Shown piece after piece: positions 35,908-45,384 of a DNA stretch of 64,000 nucleotides. The stretch is from Millionella massiliensis (GTDB lineage Bacteria > Bacteroidota > Bacteroidia > Bacteroidales > Rikenellaceae), in the NCBI RefSeq assembly GCF_900104655.1, contig NZ_FNWD01000002.1, positions 1,720,246-1,784,245 of the forward strand, in the 5' to 3' direction. The notes beneath the pieces are model-generated. The model was not told the origin of the DNA, searched no databases, and worked only from the letters and a program-made list of their open reading frames with translations. Position numbers and translations under genes: made by a program. Position 1 is the stretch's first letter. Each line of letters begins with the position of its first letter.

Positions 35908-36076
35908 GGTTGGAGGGGCCGGCACCGGAAAGGGCCTCCGGTAGCAGACCCAAGCAAGGTATAAAGAATTATGCAAATTTGATGCAATTTTTTTGGCACG
36001 TAAGTTGTGATAGCTTAAATCGACAAACTAAAAAGTTTATCTAAAAAACTAAAAACAACTAAAAAACTCAAAAAAC

Positions 36077-36586
36077 ATGAAAAAGCTATTCTTATCCCTT
36101 CTGATGGTATCTCTGGTCGTGGCCGCAGCAGCCCAGGACTACACCCAAAAATCCGTACGCGACGCCAAACGCACCGAACGGCAGCAGGCCATGGTGCAAC
36201 AACTGACCAACGCGCTCAAGAGCCACAACTTCACCTTCTCGGCTTCGCAGGTAACCTCCGAATTCGACGGACCGCAACAGCTGAACCAGTGGAACAACTA
36301 CGTATCGGTCTACCCGGGCTACATGGAGGTGCAACTGCCGTACGTTTCGGTAGACCAGAACGTCAGCACCATTCCACAGAAGATCAGCATCAACACCGCT
36401 GAATTTACCTTCTGGGAAGACATGAACAACGGTTCGCAATGGACCCTCGTGTTCCAGACCGAGTCCGACGGCGTGAAATACGTATTCCACCTGAACTACA
36501 ACATCGACAACGGGCTGGCCAAACTGACCCTCGTGCCGAACATGGGCAACACCATCTCCTACACCGGCACCATCCAGGCCAACTAG
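36077..36586 (+). CDS. DUF4251 secreted protein
   Basis: The 169-residue protein has a signal peptide (MKKLFLSLLMVSLVVAAAAQ) and a beta-rich DUF4251 core (~45-165; QWNNYVSVYPGYMEVQLPYV, DGVKYVFHLNYN). The family is common in Bacteroidales and has no known function. It is divergent from the tolC-like gene. The intervening 170 bp is AT-rich and likely holds both promoters. Confidence 0.85.
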   Translation: MKKLFLSLLMVSLVVAAAAQDYTQKSVRDAKRTERQQAMVQQLTNALKSHNFTFSASQVTSEFDGPQQLNQWNNYVSVYPGYMEVQLPYVSVDQNVSTIPQKISINTAEFTFWEDMNNGSQWTLVFQTESDGVKYVFHLNYNIDNGLAKLTLVPNMGNTISYTGTIQAN

Positions 36587-36824
36587 CCCCACCGCCTCGG
36601 CCATATCCATCAGCCTTCGGCCCTCACTGCCGGAGGCTGATGCGTTTTCAGCCCCCCCACACGCACCCATACGGCAAATCTCCTGACCCGACCACCGGCC
36701 CGCCGGATCCAGACCACCCCTTCCACCAGTTGCCTGCGTACCTGCCGGATGCTCGATTTCCACCCCCCGATTCCGGCCCCGACCCTCCGAAAAGCCCCTC
36801 CGGGGCGACAAACTTTTGCAAATA

Positions 36825-36857
36825 TTTTAGCAATCTCCGAAAATATCCATATCTTTG
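36825..36857 (+). promoter_or_regulatory. promoter of pgk
   Basis: TTTG (36825-36828), 21-nt spacer, TATCTTTG (36850-36857). The expected start near 36864 gives a 65-nt leader. Confidence 0.75.
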
Positions 36858-36928
36858 TCGTTGTGAATCAGCTAACAATCATTCACTGACAAATCATCAC
36901 GAAAAACAACATACCTAAAACGACAACC

Positions 36929-38188
36929 ATGCAGCAATCAATCGACACCTACAATTTCGCAGGCAAACGGGCGATTATCCGCGTAGACTTCAACGTGCCG
37001 CTGGACGCAGACTTCAACGTAACCGACGATACCCGCATCCGCGCGGCTATCCCGACCATCAAAAAAGTACTGGCCGGTGGCGGCTCGGTGATCCTGATGT
37101 CGCACCTGGGACGCCCGAAGGGTCCGGAAGATAAATTCTCGCTCAAACACATCATCCCGACCATCGAAAAACTCCTCGGCCAGAAGATCGACTTCGCCGG
37201 CGACTGCATGGGTGCCGAAGCAGCCGAAAAAGCTGCTGCCCTCAAACCGGGTGAAGTGCTCCTGCTCGAAAACCTCCGCTTCTACGCCGAAGAAGAAGGC
37301 AAACCCCGCGGTCTGAAAGAAGACGCTACCGACGAGGAAAAGAAAGCAGCCAAAGCCAAAGTGAAAGAATCGCAGAAAGAGTTCACCAAAAAACTGGCTT
37401 CGTACGCCGACTGCTACATCAACGACGCCTTCGGTACCGCACACCGCGCTCACGCTTCGACCGCACTGATCGCCGAATACTTCCCCACTGACAAAATGTT
37501 CGGCTACATCATGGAAGGCGAGCTCAAAGCCATCGACGGCGTGCTCCAGGCTCCGCAAAAACCCTTCACCGCTATCCTCGGCGGCTCGAAAGTATCGACC
37601 AAAATCACCATCATCGAATCGCTGATGGAGAAAGTCGACAACCTGATCCTCGGCGGCGGTATGACCTATACCTTCATGGCCGCACAGGGCGGTAAAATCG
37701 GTAACTCGATCTGCGAAAAAGATCAGTTCGACACCGCACTGAACATCATCGAAAAAGCCAAGAAACTGGGCGTGAACCTCGTACTGGCCGAAGACGCCAA
37801 ATGCGGCGACGCATTCAGCAACGACGCCAACACCCAGATCTGCCCCGCCAACGACATCCCCGACGGCTGGGAAGGCATGGACGTAGGTCCCAAAACCGCA
37901 GCCAAATTCCAGAAAGTCATCAAAGATTCGAAAACCATCCTCTGGAACGGTCCCGTCGGCGTATTCGAATTCGACACCTTCGCCGAAGGTTCGAAAGCCA
38001 TCGCTGATGCCATCGTTGAAGCTACCGCTAACGGTGCCTACTCGCTCATCGGCGGTGGTGATTCCGTAGCCTGCATCAACAAATTCGGTCTGGCCGACAA
38101 AGTCAGCTACGTCTCGACCGGTGGCGGTGCACTGCTCGAATACATGGAAGGCAAAGAACTGCCCGGCGTAGCAGCCATCCGCAAATAA
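36929..38188 (+). CDS. pgk: phosphoglycerate kinase
   Basis: The 419-residue glycolytic enzyme transfers phosphate from 1,3-bisphosphoglycerate to ADP. It begins [20 protein letters not shown] and has the signature [19 protein letters not shown] and [11 protein letters not shown] in the N-domain. The C-domain has [20 protein letters not shown] and [12 protein letters not shown]. The length is typical. Codon use is strongly biased (GAA, AAA and CGC preferred), fitting high expression, and it has its own promoter and terminator. Confidence 0.97.
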   Translation: MQQSIDTYNFAGKRAIIRVDFNVPLDADFNVTDDTRIRAAIPTIKKVLAGGGSVILMSHLGRPKGPEDKFSLKHIIPTIEKLLGQKIDFAGDCMGAEAAEKAAALKPGEVLLLENLRFYAEEEGKPRGLKEDATDEEKKAAKAKVKESQKEFTKKLASYADCYINDAFGTAHRAHASTALIAEYFPTDKMFGYIMEGELKAIDGVLQAPQKPFTAILGGSKVSTKITIIESLMEKVDNLILGGGMTYTFMAAQGGKIGNSICEKDQFDTALNIIEKAKKLGVNLVLAEDAKCGDAFSNDANTQICPANDIPDGWEGMDVGPKTAAKFQKVIKDSKTILWNGPVGVFEFDTFAEGSKAIADAIVEATANGAYSLIGGGDSVACINKFGLADKVSYVSTGGGALLEYMEGKELPGVAAIRK

Positions 38189-38221
38189 TCGCTGCCGAAG
38201 CAGAAGCCTTTGAATTAATAG

Positions 38222-38265
38222 ATCGGGTCGATCTCTCATGGGAGATCGACCCGATTTCTTTTTAT
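38222..38265 (+). terminator. terminator of pgk
   Basis: Perfect 14-bp stem (38222-38235 with 38242-38255, ATCGGGTCGATCTC), loop TCATGG, then TTCTTTTTATT. Confidence 0.88.
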
Positions 38266-38520
38266 TCGCACAGCACCTGCCGAGACAGAAAGGCCAAAGG
38301 GGGTATACGGAGACGGGCCAAAGACGTTGATCGATCCCTATCGAAAAGACTGCCGGTGTCAAACCGTTATAGTATCAGGATCGTAGGTATTCAAAAAAAC
38401 AATTGAATGATTTTCAGGACCATACGGCAAAGGAGCGCCAATTCACAGATGCCGCCCATTCTATATAAGCCTGATAAGTCTGAGCATAACACACCCATTG
38501 ACGAAGCAAATACCGACAAC
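38266..38520. other. gene-free stretch between pgk and lysO
   Basis: It lies between convergent genes. No family-like reading frame or second hairpin with a T-run was seen. Confidence 0.5.
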
Positions 38521-39468
38521 CTAACCGGCCAGTCCCGCGAAGAAGGGGACCATGAACGGCACCGATAGATCCGCAATCACCCCCTGCAACACCGCCAAAG
38601 CCAAATACTGCGGACCGCAATACCTCAAAATCGCTGGCAGCGAAACATCGACCGTCGTCGCCCCACCCGAACAGATCGGGCCCAGTGGCGAAAAGTGCTT
38701 CACCATCCACGCCGCACCCACCACCGTCAGCATCTCACGCGTGATATTGGCCAGCAGGCCGATGGTTCCCACCTCCGGCCCGCGCAGCTCGGCCAGCAGC
38801 ACCCCCGACAGCGAATAGTAACCCTGCCCGGAGCCCACCGCCATTGCATCCGACCACAACATCGGCCGCAGCCCGATCAGCTGCAGCAACGCCCACATGG
38901 CCGTCACCCCGACCCACGAGCCAAGAATCGTCACCAGCGGCACCAGCAGGCTGCGTTTGGGCTGATGGATCACACTGCGCAGCGTCGCCGTATCGCTGCC
39001 GATGGTGATTCCCACCGCCAGCACCAGCAGGTACAACGCCCACATGGCCAGCGGCCAGCTCGCAAACCACCGGGCCGCCGGCGTAAAGACCCCCAGCAGG
39101 ATCCCCGCCACGAACGTCCCCACGATCACCAGGCTGAAGTGATTGCCGCCACCGGCATTTTCGGACGAAGCGTCCTCCGGTTCGGGAGCCTTCGGCGCCA
39201 CCGCACCGAAGCTGTAACGCCACAGCAGCCGAGCCCCCGTCAACACCCCGCCAACGGCACCGATCCCCAGCAAGATTGCCGTGATACCGATGGTTCCGAG
39301 GTGGCGAAGCACCAGTTCATTCCCGCCGACCTCCGTCCCGAGAAAGACCATCAGCAACAGAATGGCAGCAGTCACCGCCCGCGTCGCTACCCGTCGCGGA
39401 TGGGGAAAGCGACGCGTCAACCAACCCAGCACGACGCCCAGACACATGACAGCAAAAATCTTCAGCAT
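38521..39468 (-). CDS. lysO: lysine exporter LysO (DUF340)
   Basis: The 315-residue inner-membrane protein has about eight helices. The C-terminal half is the conserved DUF340 region (GITIGSDTATLRSVIHQPKR, GSGQGYYSLSGVLLAELRGPEVGTI, FSPLGPICSGGATTVDVSLP). E. coli LysO exports lysine and thialysine, and this protein has the same length and order. It stands alone in a position convergent with pgk. A cytoplasmic loop (~88-105, KAPEPEDASSENAGGGN) is hydrophilic and variable. Confidence 0.9.
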   Translation of the reverse strand: MLKIFAVMCLGVVLGWLTRRFPHPRRVATRAVTAAILLLMVFLGTEVGGNELVLRHLGTIGITAILLGIGAVGGVLTGARLLWRYSFGAVAPKAPEPEDASSENAGGGNHFSLVIVGTFVAGILLGVFTPAARWFASWPLAMWALYLLVLAVGITIGSDTATLRSVIHQPKRSLLVPLVTILGSWVGVTAMWALLQLIGLRPMLWSDAMAVGSGQGYYSLSGVLLAELRGPEVGTIGLLANITREMLTVVGAAWMVKHFSPLGPICSGGATTVDVSLPAILRYCGPQYLALAVLQGVIADLSVPFMVPFFAGLAG

Positions 39469-39627
39469 GGTGCGAAACTATTAACTCCGACAAACGCAGC
39501 GCTCTTCACCTGCCCCTACCGGCCTGCGACCGCCAACGACGGACCGGCCACGGACAGGGGAGAGCGACCGACAAACAAAAACTCCCGCGTCTTCGTGAAA
39601 AGAGGCAGGAGCTTCGATCAAAAAAAG

Positions 39628-39699
39628 TGACCCCGACGGGATTCGAACCCATATCGTCAGAACCGGAATCTGAAATTCTATCCATTGAACTACGGAGCC
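39628..39699 (-). tRNA. tRNA-Arg (CCG)
   Basis: The 72-nt minus-strand cloverleaf starts GGCTCCGTAGTTCAATGG. The anticodon arm is TCAGA-TTCCGGT-TCTGA (anticodon CCG) and the T-arm contains GGTTCGAATCC. The CCA end is not encoded. A T-run follows on the minus strand. Confidence 0.93.
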
Positions 39700-39985
39700 G
39701 TCCGGTACACACGCCTCAGCGTGTTACGGATGCAAATATACAATTTTTCTTTAAAACCGCGTATCCCGCCCGAAAAAGCCTCAGTGCAGGGAGGTTTCCG
39801 ACATCTTTGCCCCCCGACGTGCCCGCCTCCGCAGGCAACCGCCCCGGGCTGCGGGCAGTCATATCCATTTCCTCGCGAGACGGACAGACTTACGCAAACC
39901 GACTTATTGTTCATTCTTTCAATCTGCCACCACTCTGCCGAAGCGACTACACCACTCGGATGCAGCAACACCGACGGACAAAACC
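39700..39985. other. gene-free stretch upstream of the NPCBM gene
   Basis: It lies between the divergent tRNA-Arg and the regulatory region of the glycosidase. The frame upstream of 40267 stays open back to 39685 but crosses the promoter and the tRNA, so it is not coding. Confidence 0.5.
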
Positions 39986-40006
39986 ATTTTACAAATTGTG
40001 TAAAAT
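39986..40006. promoter_or_regulatory. palindromic operator candidate
   Basis: ATTTTACA and TGTAAAAT (39986-39993 and 39999-40006) are exact inverted arms around AATTG. The centre is ~24 nt upstream of the -33 box, a typical place for an activator site. The AraC-type regulator at 48806 or a CRP-like protein could bind; neither is shown. Confidence 0.5.
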
Positions 40007-40019
40007 TTCACATAATCGC

Positions 40020-40051
40020 TTTGCCTATTTATAATGATTGCGATACCTTTG
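40020..40051 (+). promoter_or_regulatory. promoter of the NPCBM glycosidase gene
   Basis: TTTG (40020-40023), 20-nt spacer, TACCTTTG (40044-40051). An 8-bp inverted repeat (40049-40056 with 40064-40071) overlaps the -7 box and the start site. The leader would be ~210 nt. Confidence 0.7.
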
Positions 40052-40266
40052 CGAAAGTCGCTTTTTCGCAACCGTCACCTCGGACAGATAACGCCCCGCA
40101 CAGGCTCAGAGACTCAGAGGCACCCCGCCTCGTTTCCCGTCTCCGGAAACACGCTCATCCCCGCCGCCCCGCGACATCCCGTTCGAAAACGACCCCTGCC
40201 GAAAGCACCGCTCTCCCCGCCGGAGAGCCCCGAACACGACTAACCCCTATACACCCCAAATACTCA

Positions 40267-43077
40267 ATGAAGTTTAAAACACTGCTCGCCGCCGGCTGTC
40301 TGGCGGCCACTGCCCTCACGGTTCAGGCCCAACAGACCTTCAGCCTGACCAACGCCGACCTGACCAAAGCCCGTCAGGAGTACGGTATCGCTACCGTCGG
40401 AAAAGCCGTAAACGGCGTCCCGGCCGCCGTTGCCGGGACACTCTATCCCCAATCGATCGGCGTCCACAGCCCCTCGACCATCAAGATCGACCTTCACCGT
40501 GCCGCCACCCGCTTCACGGCCCGCGTCGGAATCGCCGACAACCCGATCGACTACTTCTCTCCGGATCTGACCTCCATCGCGCTGGTCAACGGGACCAAAC
40601 TCTACTTCACCACCCAACAGGATACCAAACAATTTGCCGGTCTGGAGGGTACGGACGGCAAGGTATCGCCCGGTTCGGCCGTATTCGTCGTGCGCGGCGA
40701 CGGCAAGGAGCTCTACCGCAGCGCCACGATCGGCAACGGTCAGGCCCCGGCCGAGATCGACATCCCGCTCAAGGGCGTAGGACTGCTGGAGTTGACCGTC
40801 GAACCCACCAGTGACGGTCCGAGCGGTGACCACGCCCTGTGGATCGATCCCCGCATCGAATACGACGGCACCCAACCCGAGAGTGTCGATGCCGGCTTCA
40901 GCGGCGAAGGCCCCGCACTGGCCGACGACGTGCGCCAGAAACTCGAAAACAAGATCAACGCCCTTCCCCAACTGGAGCTGCCCTACGGCATCACCCCCTA
41001 CGACTGGCTGATCAACCCCACCGCCTCGAAGACCGCCCTCTACGCCACCGCCGACCGCAAAGGGGTGATTCTGGCCAACGGCATGGTGGCCCGCGAGTTC
41101 CGCATCGTGCCGAACCTCGCCACGGTGGACATCATCAACCGCATGACCGGTGAGAGCATGATCCGCGCCGTGAGCAGCGAAGGGACCATCACCCTCGACG
41201 GCCGCCAGTACACCCTCGGCGGACTCGAAGGGCAGCCCGAACGCGGCTACCTGAAACGCGACTGGCTGGACGAAATGACCACCATTCCCGGCTCGTTCCT
41301 GGTCGAAGACTTCGAACTGCGACCCGTGGCCGAAATTCTGCCGTGGAACCGCAACCGCTGGGCACTCAACACCGAAAACCCCACCGGCCAGACCCTCACC
41401 TTCACCCTCCGCGGCCAGGGTGAACTGCACGACGTCACCGTCGAGCTGAGCTACACGATCTACGACCGCATCCCCGTGCTGCGCAAGAGCTTCGCCCTGC
41501 ACAACGACTCGCCGGTGCCGGTCAACGTGGACGCCTTCCAGCTCGAATACCTCGCCTTTGCCGAACCCGAATCGCCGGGTGGCGGTGATCCCACCAAGTT
41601 CCGCCTGCCCAACATCCACATCGAGAGCGACTACGCCTGCGGCGGCGAATTCTTCGAACCTCAAACCGACATCACCGAGCGCTGGGTCGAAGACCCGCGT
41701 TACACCTCGCAACGCAACTACATGCTCCAGACGCTCTGCATCCTGGAGGTGGCACCGCCGATCGGTCCCGACCAGGCCGTCCGCTCGGGCGACACCTTCC
41801 GTTCGTTCAGCGTGCTGGAGATGCCCTTCGACAGCGACGACCGCGAGCGCAAGGGGCTCTTCAAACGCCGCATGTACCGCACCATCGCACCGTGGGCCTC
41901 GCAGAACCCGATCTTCATGCACCTGACCTCATCCGATCCCGACGTCATCCGCCGCGCCGTCGACCAGTGTGACTCGACCGGCTACGAAATGATTATCATC
42001 AGCTTCGGGTCGGGCCTCAACGCCGAAGACACCTCGGCCCAGAACATCGCCAAATGGAAATCGATGGTGGACTACGCCACCAGCAAAGGAATCGAAATGG
42101 GCTGCTACTCGCTGTTGGCCAGCCGCTGGATCAGCGACAGCGTCGACGTGATCAACCCGGCCACCGGCAAACGCGGCGGCGCCCGCTTCGGCAGCTCGCC
42201 CTGCCTGTGCAGCGACTGGGGTTATGAATACTTCGACCGCATCCGCACCTTCTTCGAACGCACCGGCATGCGCTGCTTTGAGCACGACGGCTCCTACCCG
42301 GGCGACGTCTGCGCCTCGACGACCCACACCCACCACAAAGGGCTGAACGACTCGCAGTGGAACCAGTTCCACAAGATCACCGACCTCTACCACTGGATGT
42401 GCAGCCAGGGCATCTACATCAACGTGCCCGACTTCTACTTCCTGAACGGTTCGACCAAGGTCGGCATCGGTTACCGCGAAGTCAACTGGTCGTTGCCGCG
42501 TGACCGCCAGATTATCCACGCCCGTCAGCTCAACTACGACTGCACGTGGGACCGCATGGCCTCGTCGTGCTGGAGCTTCGTGCCGCTGGTCGAATACCAA
42601 GGTGGCGGTGCGGCTGCCACGCTCGAACCGCTGAGCCAGCACCTTTACGAATACAAGACCCACATGGTGCAAAACTACGGCGCAGGGGTTCAGGCCTGCT
42701 ACCGCGGTCCGCGCCTGTACGACACTCCGGAGACCAAGGCTACCGTGATCGAGGTGATCGACTGGTACAAGAAATACCGTCGCATCCTCAACAGCGACAT
42801 CATCCACCTGCGCCGTCCGGACGCCCGTGACTGGGACGGTCTGCTGCACGTCAACCCCGACGAGCCGCAGAAAGGGCTGGCCATGTTCTTCAACCCGACC
42901 GACCGTGAAATCACCCGCACGATCCGCGTACCGCTCTACTATACCGGTCTGACCGACAAAGCCCGCATCCGTGAGGCCGAAGGCAAACCGAAAACCTACA
43001 AGCTCGACCGTGATTACTCCGTGACCCTGACCGTCACTATTCCGGCCGGCGGCTACACCTGGTACGTCATCGAATAG
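40267..43077 (+). CDS. secreted NPCBM-domain glycoside hydrolase
   Basis: Started at MKFKTLLAAGCLAATALTVQA (40267), the protein has 936 residues with a signal peptide. An NPCBM domain (~20-190) has GVHSPSTIKIDL and VFVVRGDGKELYRS. A beta-sandwich (~235-530) leads to a TIM-barrel region (~540-860) with GYEMIIISFGSGLN, ARFGSSPCLCSDWGYEYF and MRCFEHDGSYPGDVCAS. The last has an Asp in the place expected of a retaining alpha-glycosidase nucleophile. A C-terminal beta domain closes the protein. The layout resembles clan-D alpha-galactosidases (GH27/GH36 group), but I cannot assign a family. It is likely periplasmic and acts on galactosyl or related host glycans. Confidence 0.8.
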   Translation: MKFKTLLAAGCLAATALTVQAQQTFSLTNADLTKARQEYGIATVGKAVNGVPAAVAGTLYPQSIGVHSPSTIKIDLHRAATRFTARVGIADNPIDYFSPDLTSIALVNGTKLYFTTQQDTKQFAGLEGTDGKVSPGSAVFVVRGDGKELYRSATIGNGQAPAEIDIPLKGVGLLELTVEPTSDGPSGDHALWIDPRIEYDGTQPESVDAGFSGEGPALADDVRQKLENKINALPQLELPYGITPYDWLINPTASKTALYATADRKGVILANGMVAREFRIVPNLATVDIINRMTGESMIRAVSSEGTITLDGRQYTLGGLEGQPERGYLKRDWLDEMTTIPGSFLVEDFELRPVAEILPWNRNRWALNTENPTGQTLTFTLRGQGELHDVTVELSYTIYDRIPVLRKSFALHNDSPVPVNVDAFQLEYLAFAEPESPGGGDPTKFRLPNIHIESDYACGGEFFEPQTDITERWVEDPRYTSQRNYMLQTLCILEVAPPIGPDQAVRSGDTFRSFSVLEMPFDSDDRERKGLFKRRMYRTIAPWASQNPIFMHLTSSDPDVIRRAVDQCDSTGYEMIIISFGSGLNAEDTSAQNIAKWKSMVDYATSKGIEMGCYSLLASRWISDSVDVINPATGKRGGARFGSSPCLCSDWGYEYFDRIRTFFERTGMRCFEHDGSYPGDVCASTTHTHHKGLNDSQWNQFHKITDLYHWMCSQGIYINVPDFYFLNGSTKVGIGYREVNWSLPRDRQIIHARQLNYDCTWDRMASSCWSFVPLVEYQGGGAAATLEPLSQHLYEYKTHMVQNYGAGVQACYRGPRLYDTPETKATVIEVIDWYKKYRRILNSDIIHLRRPDARDWDGLLHVNPDEPQKGLAMFFNPTDREITRTIRVPLYYTGLTDKARIREAEGKPKTYKLDRDYSVTLTVTIPAGGYTWYVIE

Positions 43078-43865
43078 GCTGAGTCGGAGCGGCCAGGAGT
43101 TGGCTGCAAGTATCAGAAGCGGCCAAGGACTGACGTAAGCAGCCAGAATCAACCGAAAACGAATCGGGAGCAACCGGAAGCGACCGAAAGCAGGCCGAAG
43201 GTAAGAGACGCCAATACACCCGGTTCCGCCCCATGCAGAGAGGCCCGAACGGGGAACAGGCGACTGATAACCGGCAACTGGAAACCGGAGACCGCATTCC
43301 ACCAAGCCGAACGCCCTCACGTTCCCCTTCCGATACGAACGAAAGCCCCAGCGGGGTGTATGGATTCACACGATCCATACACCCCGCTGTCATCATATCG
43401 CTATCCGGAAAGCTTTTCACTAGACCATTTCTTATAGCCCTGTCACTTGAACATTTCGTCGGAACTCTTCACTGGAGTTTTTCATTCGAGCATTTCGTTA
43501 GAGCCCTGCTCCGCCGGCCATAACACAGCTTTACCAAGTATCGCTCCTAACCTTTCAAGCCGAGAATCCTGAATTCCTTATTGCCCATCGCATATTCACC
43601 TAACCGTACATCCAACATTCGGTCCATTCCTTCCCCATCTTCCACAAAAACAGACTATACCTTCTATTAAAAAGGTTTTCCTCCGGTCGCAACGGAAACC
43701 ACCCTCCACCGGCAACCCCATAAAACCAACCGCATACAAAAAACAGGTTCGGCCCGGTATTGCACCGGGCCGAACCCATATCCAATCTTTCCGTTACGCC
43801 CCGTATCGGCCATCAACCAAAATTGTCGACAGAACCGCCTTCAGACAACCGCGGGGCCCAACCGA
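43078..43865. other. gene-free stretch between convergent glycosidase genes
   Basis: The + strand from 43085 to 43205 is purine-rich with degenerate units of the type AAGC(A/G)(G/A)CC(A/G)(A/G)AA. A 17-bp hairpin follows (listed separately). The stretch 43400-43530 is AT-richer with loose repeats of CATTTCGT. I see no gene. Confidence 0.5.
43349..43389. terminator. bidirectional hairpin between convergent genes
   Basis: Perfect 17-bp stem (43349-43365 with 43373-43389, CAGCGGGGTGTATGGAT) with a 7-nt loop. No strong T-run on either side. Confidence 0.6.
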
Positions 43866-45254
43866 CTACTCCTTCGGACGCGGAGACATCTCGACCGGCC
43901 CGTCGAAACGGAGTTCGATCACACGCACCGGCACATCCGCCGAGGCTTCCGGCAACTCGAAACGGGTCGTCGCTCCCGACACCGTAAAAGGCACCTTGCC
44001 ACCCGACACCCTGTTGCGGGCAGCCACCAGCCGCTGCGGGGGATTCGGCAGTTCGAGCGTCTGCACCTCCGGATCGGTCACCAACAACCAGGCCCGATTG
44101 CCGTGACGCGTGCTCACACCGCCCTCATAGGGGTAGTAGGGGCCACCGCGCGTGCCGTAGATTGCATCGCCGTAACGCTTCAGCCACATGCCCAGCGTAT
44201 CCATCAGCGCGATCTGCCCCGGCTCGAACGTACCGTCCGGCCGCGGGCCCAGGTTAATCATGTAGTTTCCGTTGCTGCCGACGATGCTGACCATATCGCG
44301 CACCAGTTCGGCCGCTGTCATCAGCTGCGGCGTCGGGTTGTAGGACCACTGCGACCGGTCGATCGTCACCCACGCCTGCCACGGGTGGTCGCCCCACACC
44401 GTCACGTTGTTTCCCTCGTTGACAAGACGCTCGCGGTCCTGAAAGTCGCCCGCATATTTGCGGCCATCCATGTCGATGTGGTTGCCGGCACCGGCCATGC
44501 GGCGACCGATATCCACCCGCGAGTTGAGCAGAATGTCCGGTTTGCGGGTGTGGAAACGGCGGTACATGGCCGACCCCACCTCATGCGTATAGGTCGCATC
44601 CCACTCGCCGTCGAACTGAATGAAGGCCAGGTCGTACTTGTCGATCAGCTCGCACACCTGGTTGGCCATATACTCGAAATAGCGCGTGAGGTTCGGGCTG
44701 TCCTCCTGTTTGGGGAAGAGCGGTCCCGGGCCGCCGTGGCTGTACGGAGCCCAGTCAGGGTGGTACCAGTCCAGATTGGAGTAGTAGGCCCCGAACATGA
44801 TGCCGTGGCGGTCGCACGCCTCCTTCATCTCGGCCATCAGGTCGCGTTTGGCCGGCGTATTCTCCATGTCGTACTCCGAGTAGTCCGAGAACCAGATGGC
44901 GAAACCGTCGTGGTGGCGCGACGTGGGCGAGAGGTAACGCATGCCCCAACGCTTCATCAGCCGGCACCACTCGTCAGCGTCGAACCGCTCGGGGTTGAAG
45001 CGCAGGTAGAGGCTGTCATAGGTCGTTACCGGCACCGAAGTGCCGCGGCTCCAGCCGATCTCCTTGCCGCTGAGCGACGACGGTCCCCAGTGGACACACA
45101 TGCCGACCCGCAGGTCCTGCCATTTTTTCAAAGCTTCGGCCGACGTTTTCAGGTCGGGATTCAGCTCACCGCCGCCCGTCAGCACCGTTTGGGCCGCCGC
45201 AGGCAGCAGCGACGCCAACGCCGCACCGGCCGATACAATCCATCGTTTCATCAT
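43866..45254 (-). CDS. alpha-L-fucosidase, GH29
   Basis: Started at MMKRWIVSAGAALASLLPAAAQ (45254), the protein has 462 residues with a signal peptide. Near residue ~50 comes RVGMCVHWGPSSLSG, and HHDGFAIW follows (~115). The nucleophile Asp215 is in LAFIQFDGEWD. NYMINLGPRPDGTFEPGQ is also typical. GH29 enzymes release fucose from mucin O-glycans and milk oligosaccharides with retention of configuration. It lies 130 bp downstream of the GH2 gene on the same strand and is probably in one operon with it. Confidence 0.94.
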   Translation of the reverse strand: MMKRWIVSAGAALASLLPAAAQTVLTGGGELNPDLKTSAEALKKWQDLRVGMCVHWGPSSLSGKEIGWSRGTSVPVTTYDSLYLRFNPERFDADEWCRLMKRWGMRYLSPTSRHHDGFAIWFSDYSEYDMENTPAKRDLMAEMKEACDRHGIMFGAYYSNLDWYHPDWAPYSHGGPGPLFPKQEDSPNLTRYFEYMANQVCELIDKYDLAFIQFDGEWDATYTHEVGSAMYRRFHTRKPDILLNSRVDIGRRMAGAGNHIDMDGRKYAGDFQDRERLVNEGNNVTVWGDHPWQAWVTIDRSQWSYNPTPQLMTAAELVRDMVSIVGSNGNYMINLGPRPDGTFEPGQIALMDTLGMWLKRYGDAIYGTRGGPYYPYEGGVSTRHGNRAWLLVTDPEVQTLELPNPPQRLVAARNRVSGGKVPFTVSGATTRFELPEASADVPVRVIELRFDGPVEMSPRPKE

Positions 45255-45384
45255 ATTGGGTAGAGTTTGGTTTGTCGTTTCAAAGTCGAAGAGGAGCGGA
45301 CAAGGCCGAACAGGGGCAGCAGGGGCGAACAGGGACAAGCCCAGCCGCACAGGTCGGGGAACCGCCCGGAGATGCCCCCAAAGG

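Noticed and set aside
36938-38362. 474-codon minus-strand open frame opposite pgk
   Set aside because: Phe-rich antisense of a highly expressed gene (GAA/AAA codons), not a protein.
39685-40266. N-terminal extension of the NPCBM glycosidase (frame open from 39685)
   Set aside because: It would cross the tRNA-Arg 5' end, the operator and the promoter; the signal peptide starts at 40267.
43400-43530. Loose CATTTCGT repeats as a regulatory array
   Set aside because: Spacing and sequence are too irregular for a supported repeat.
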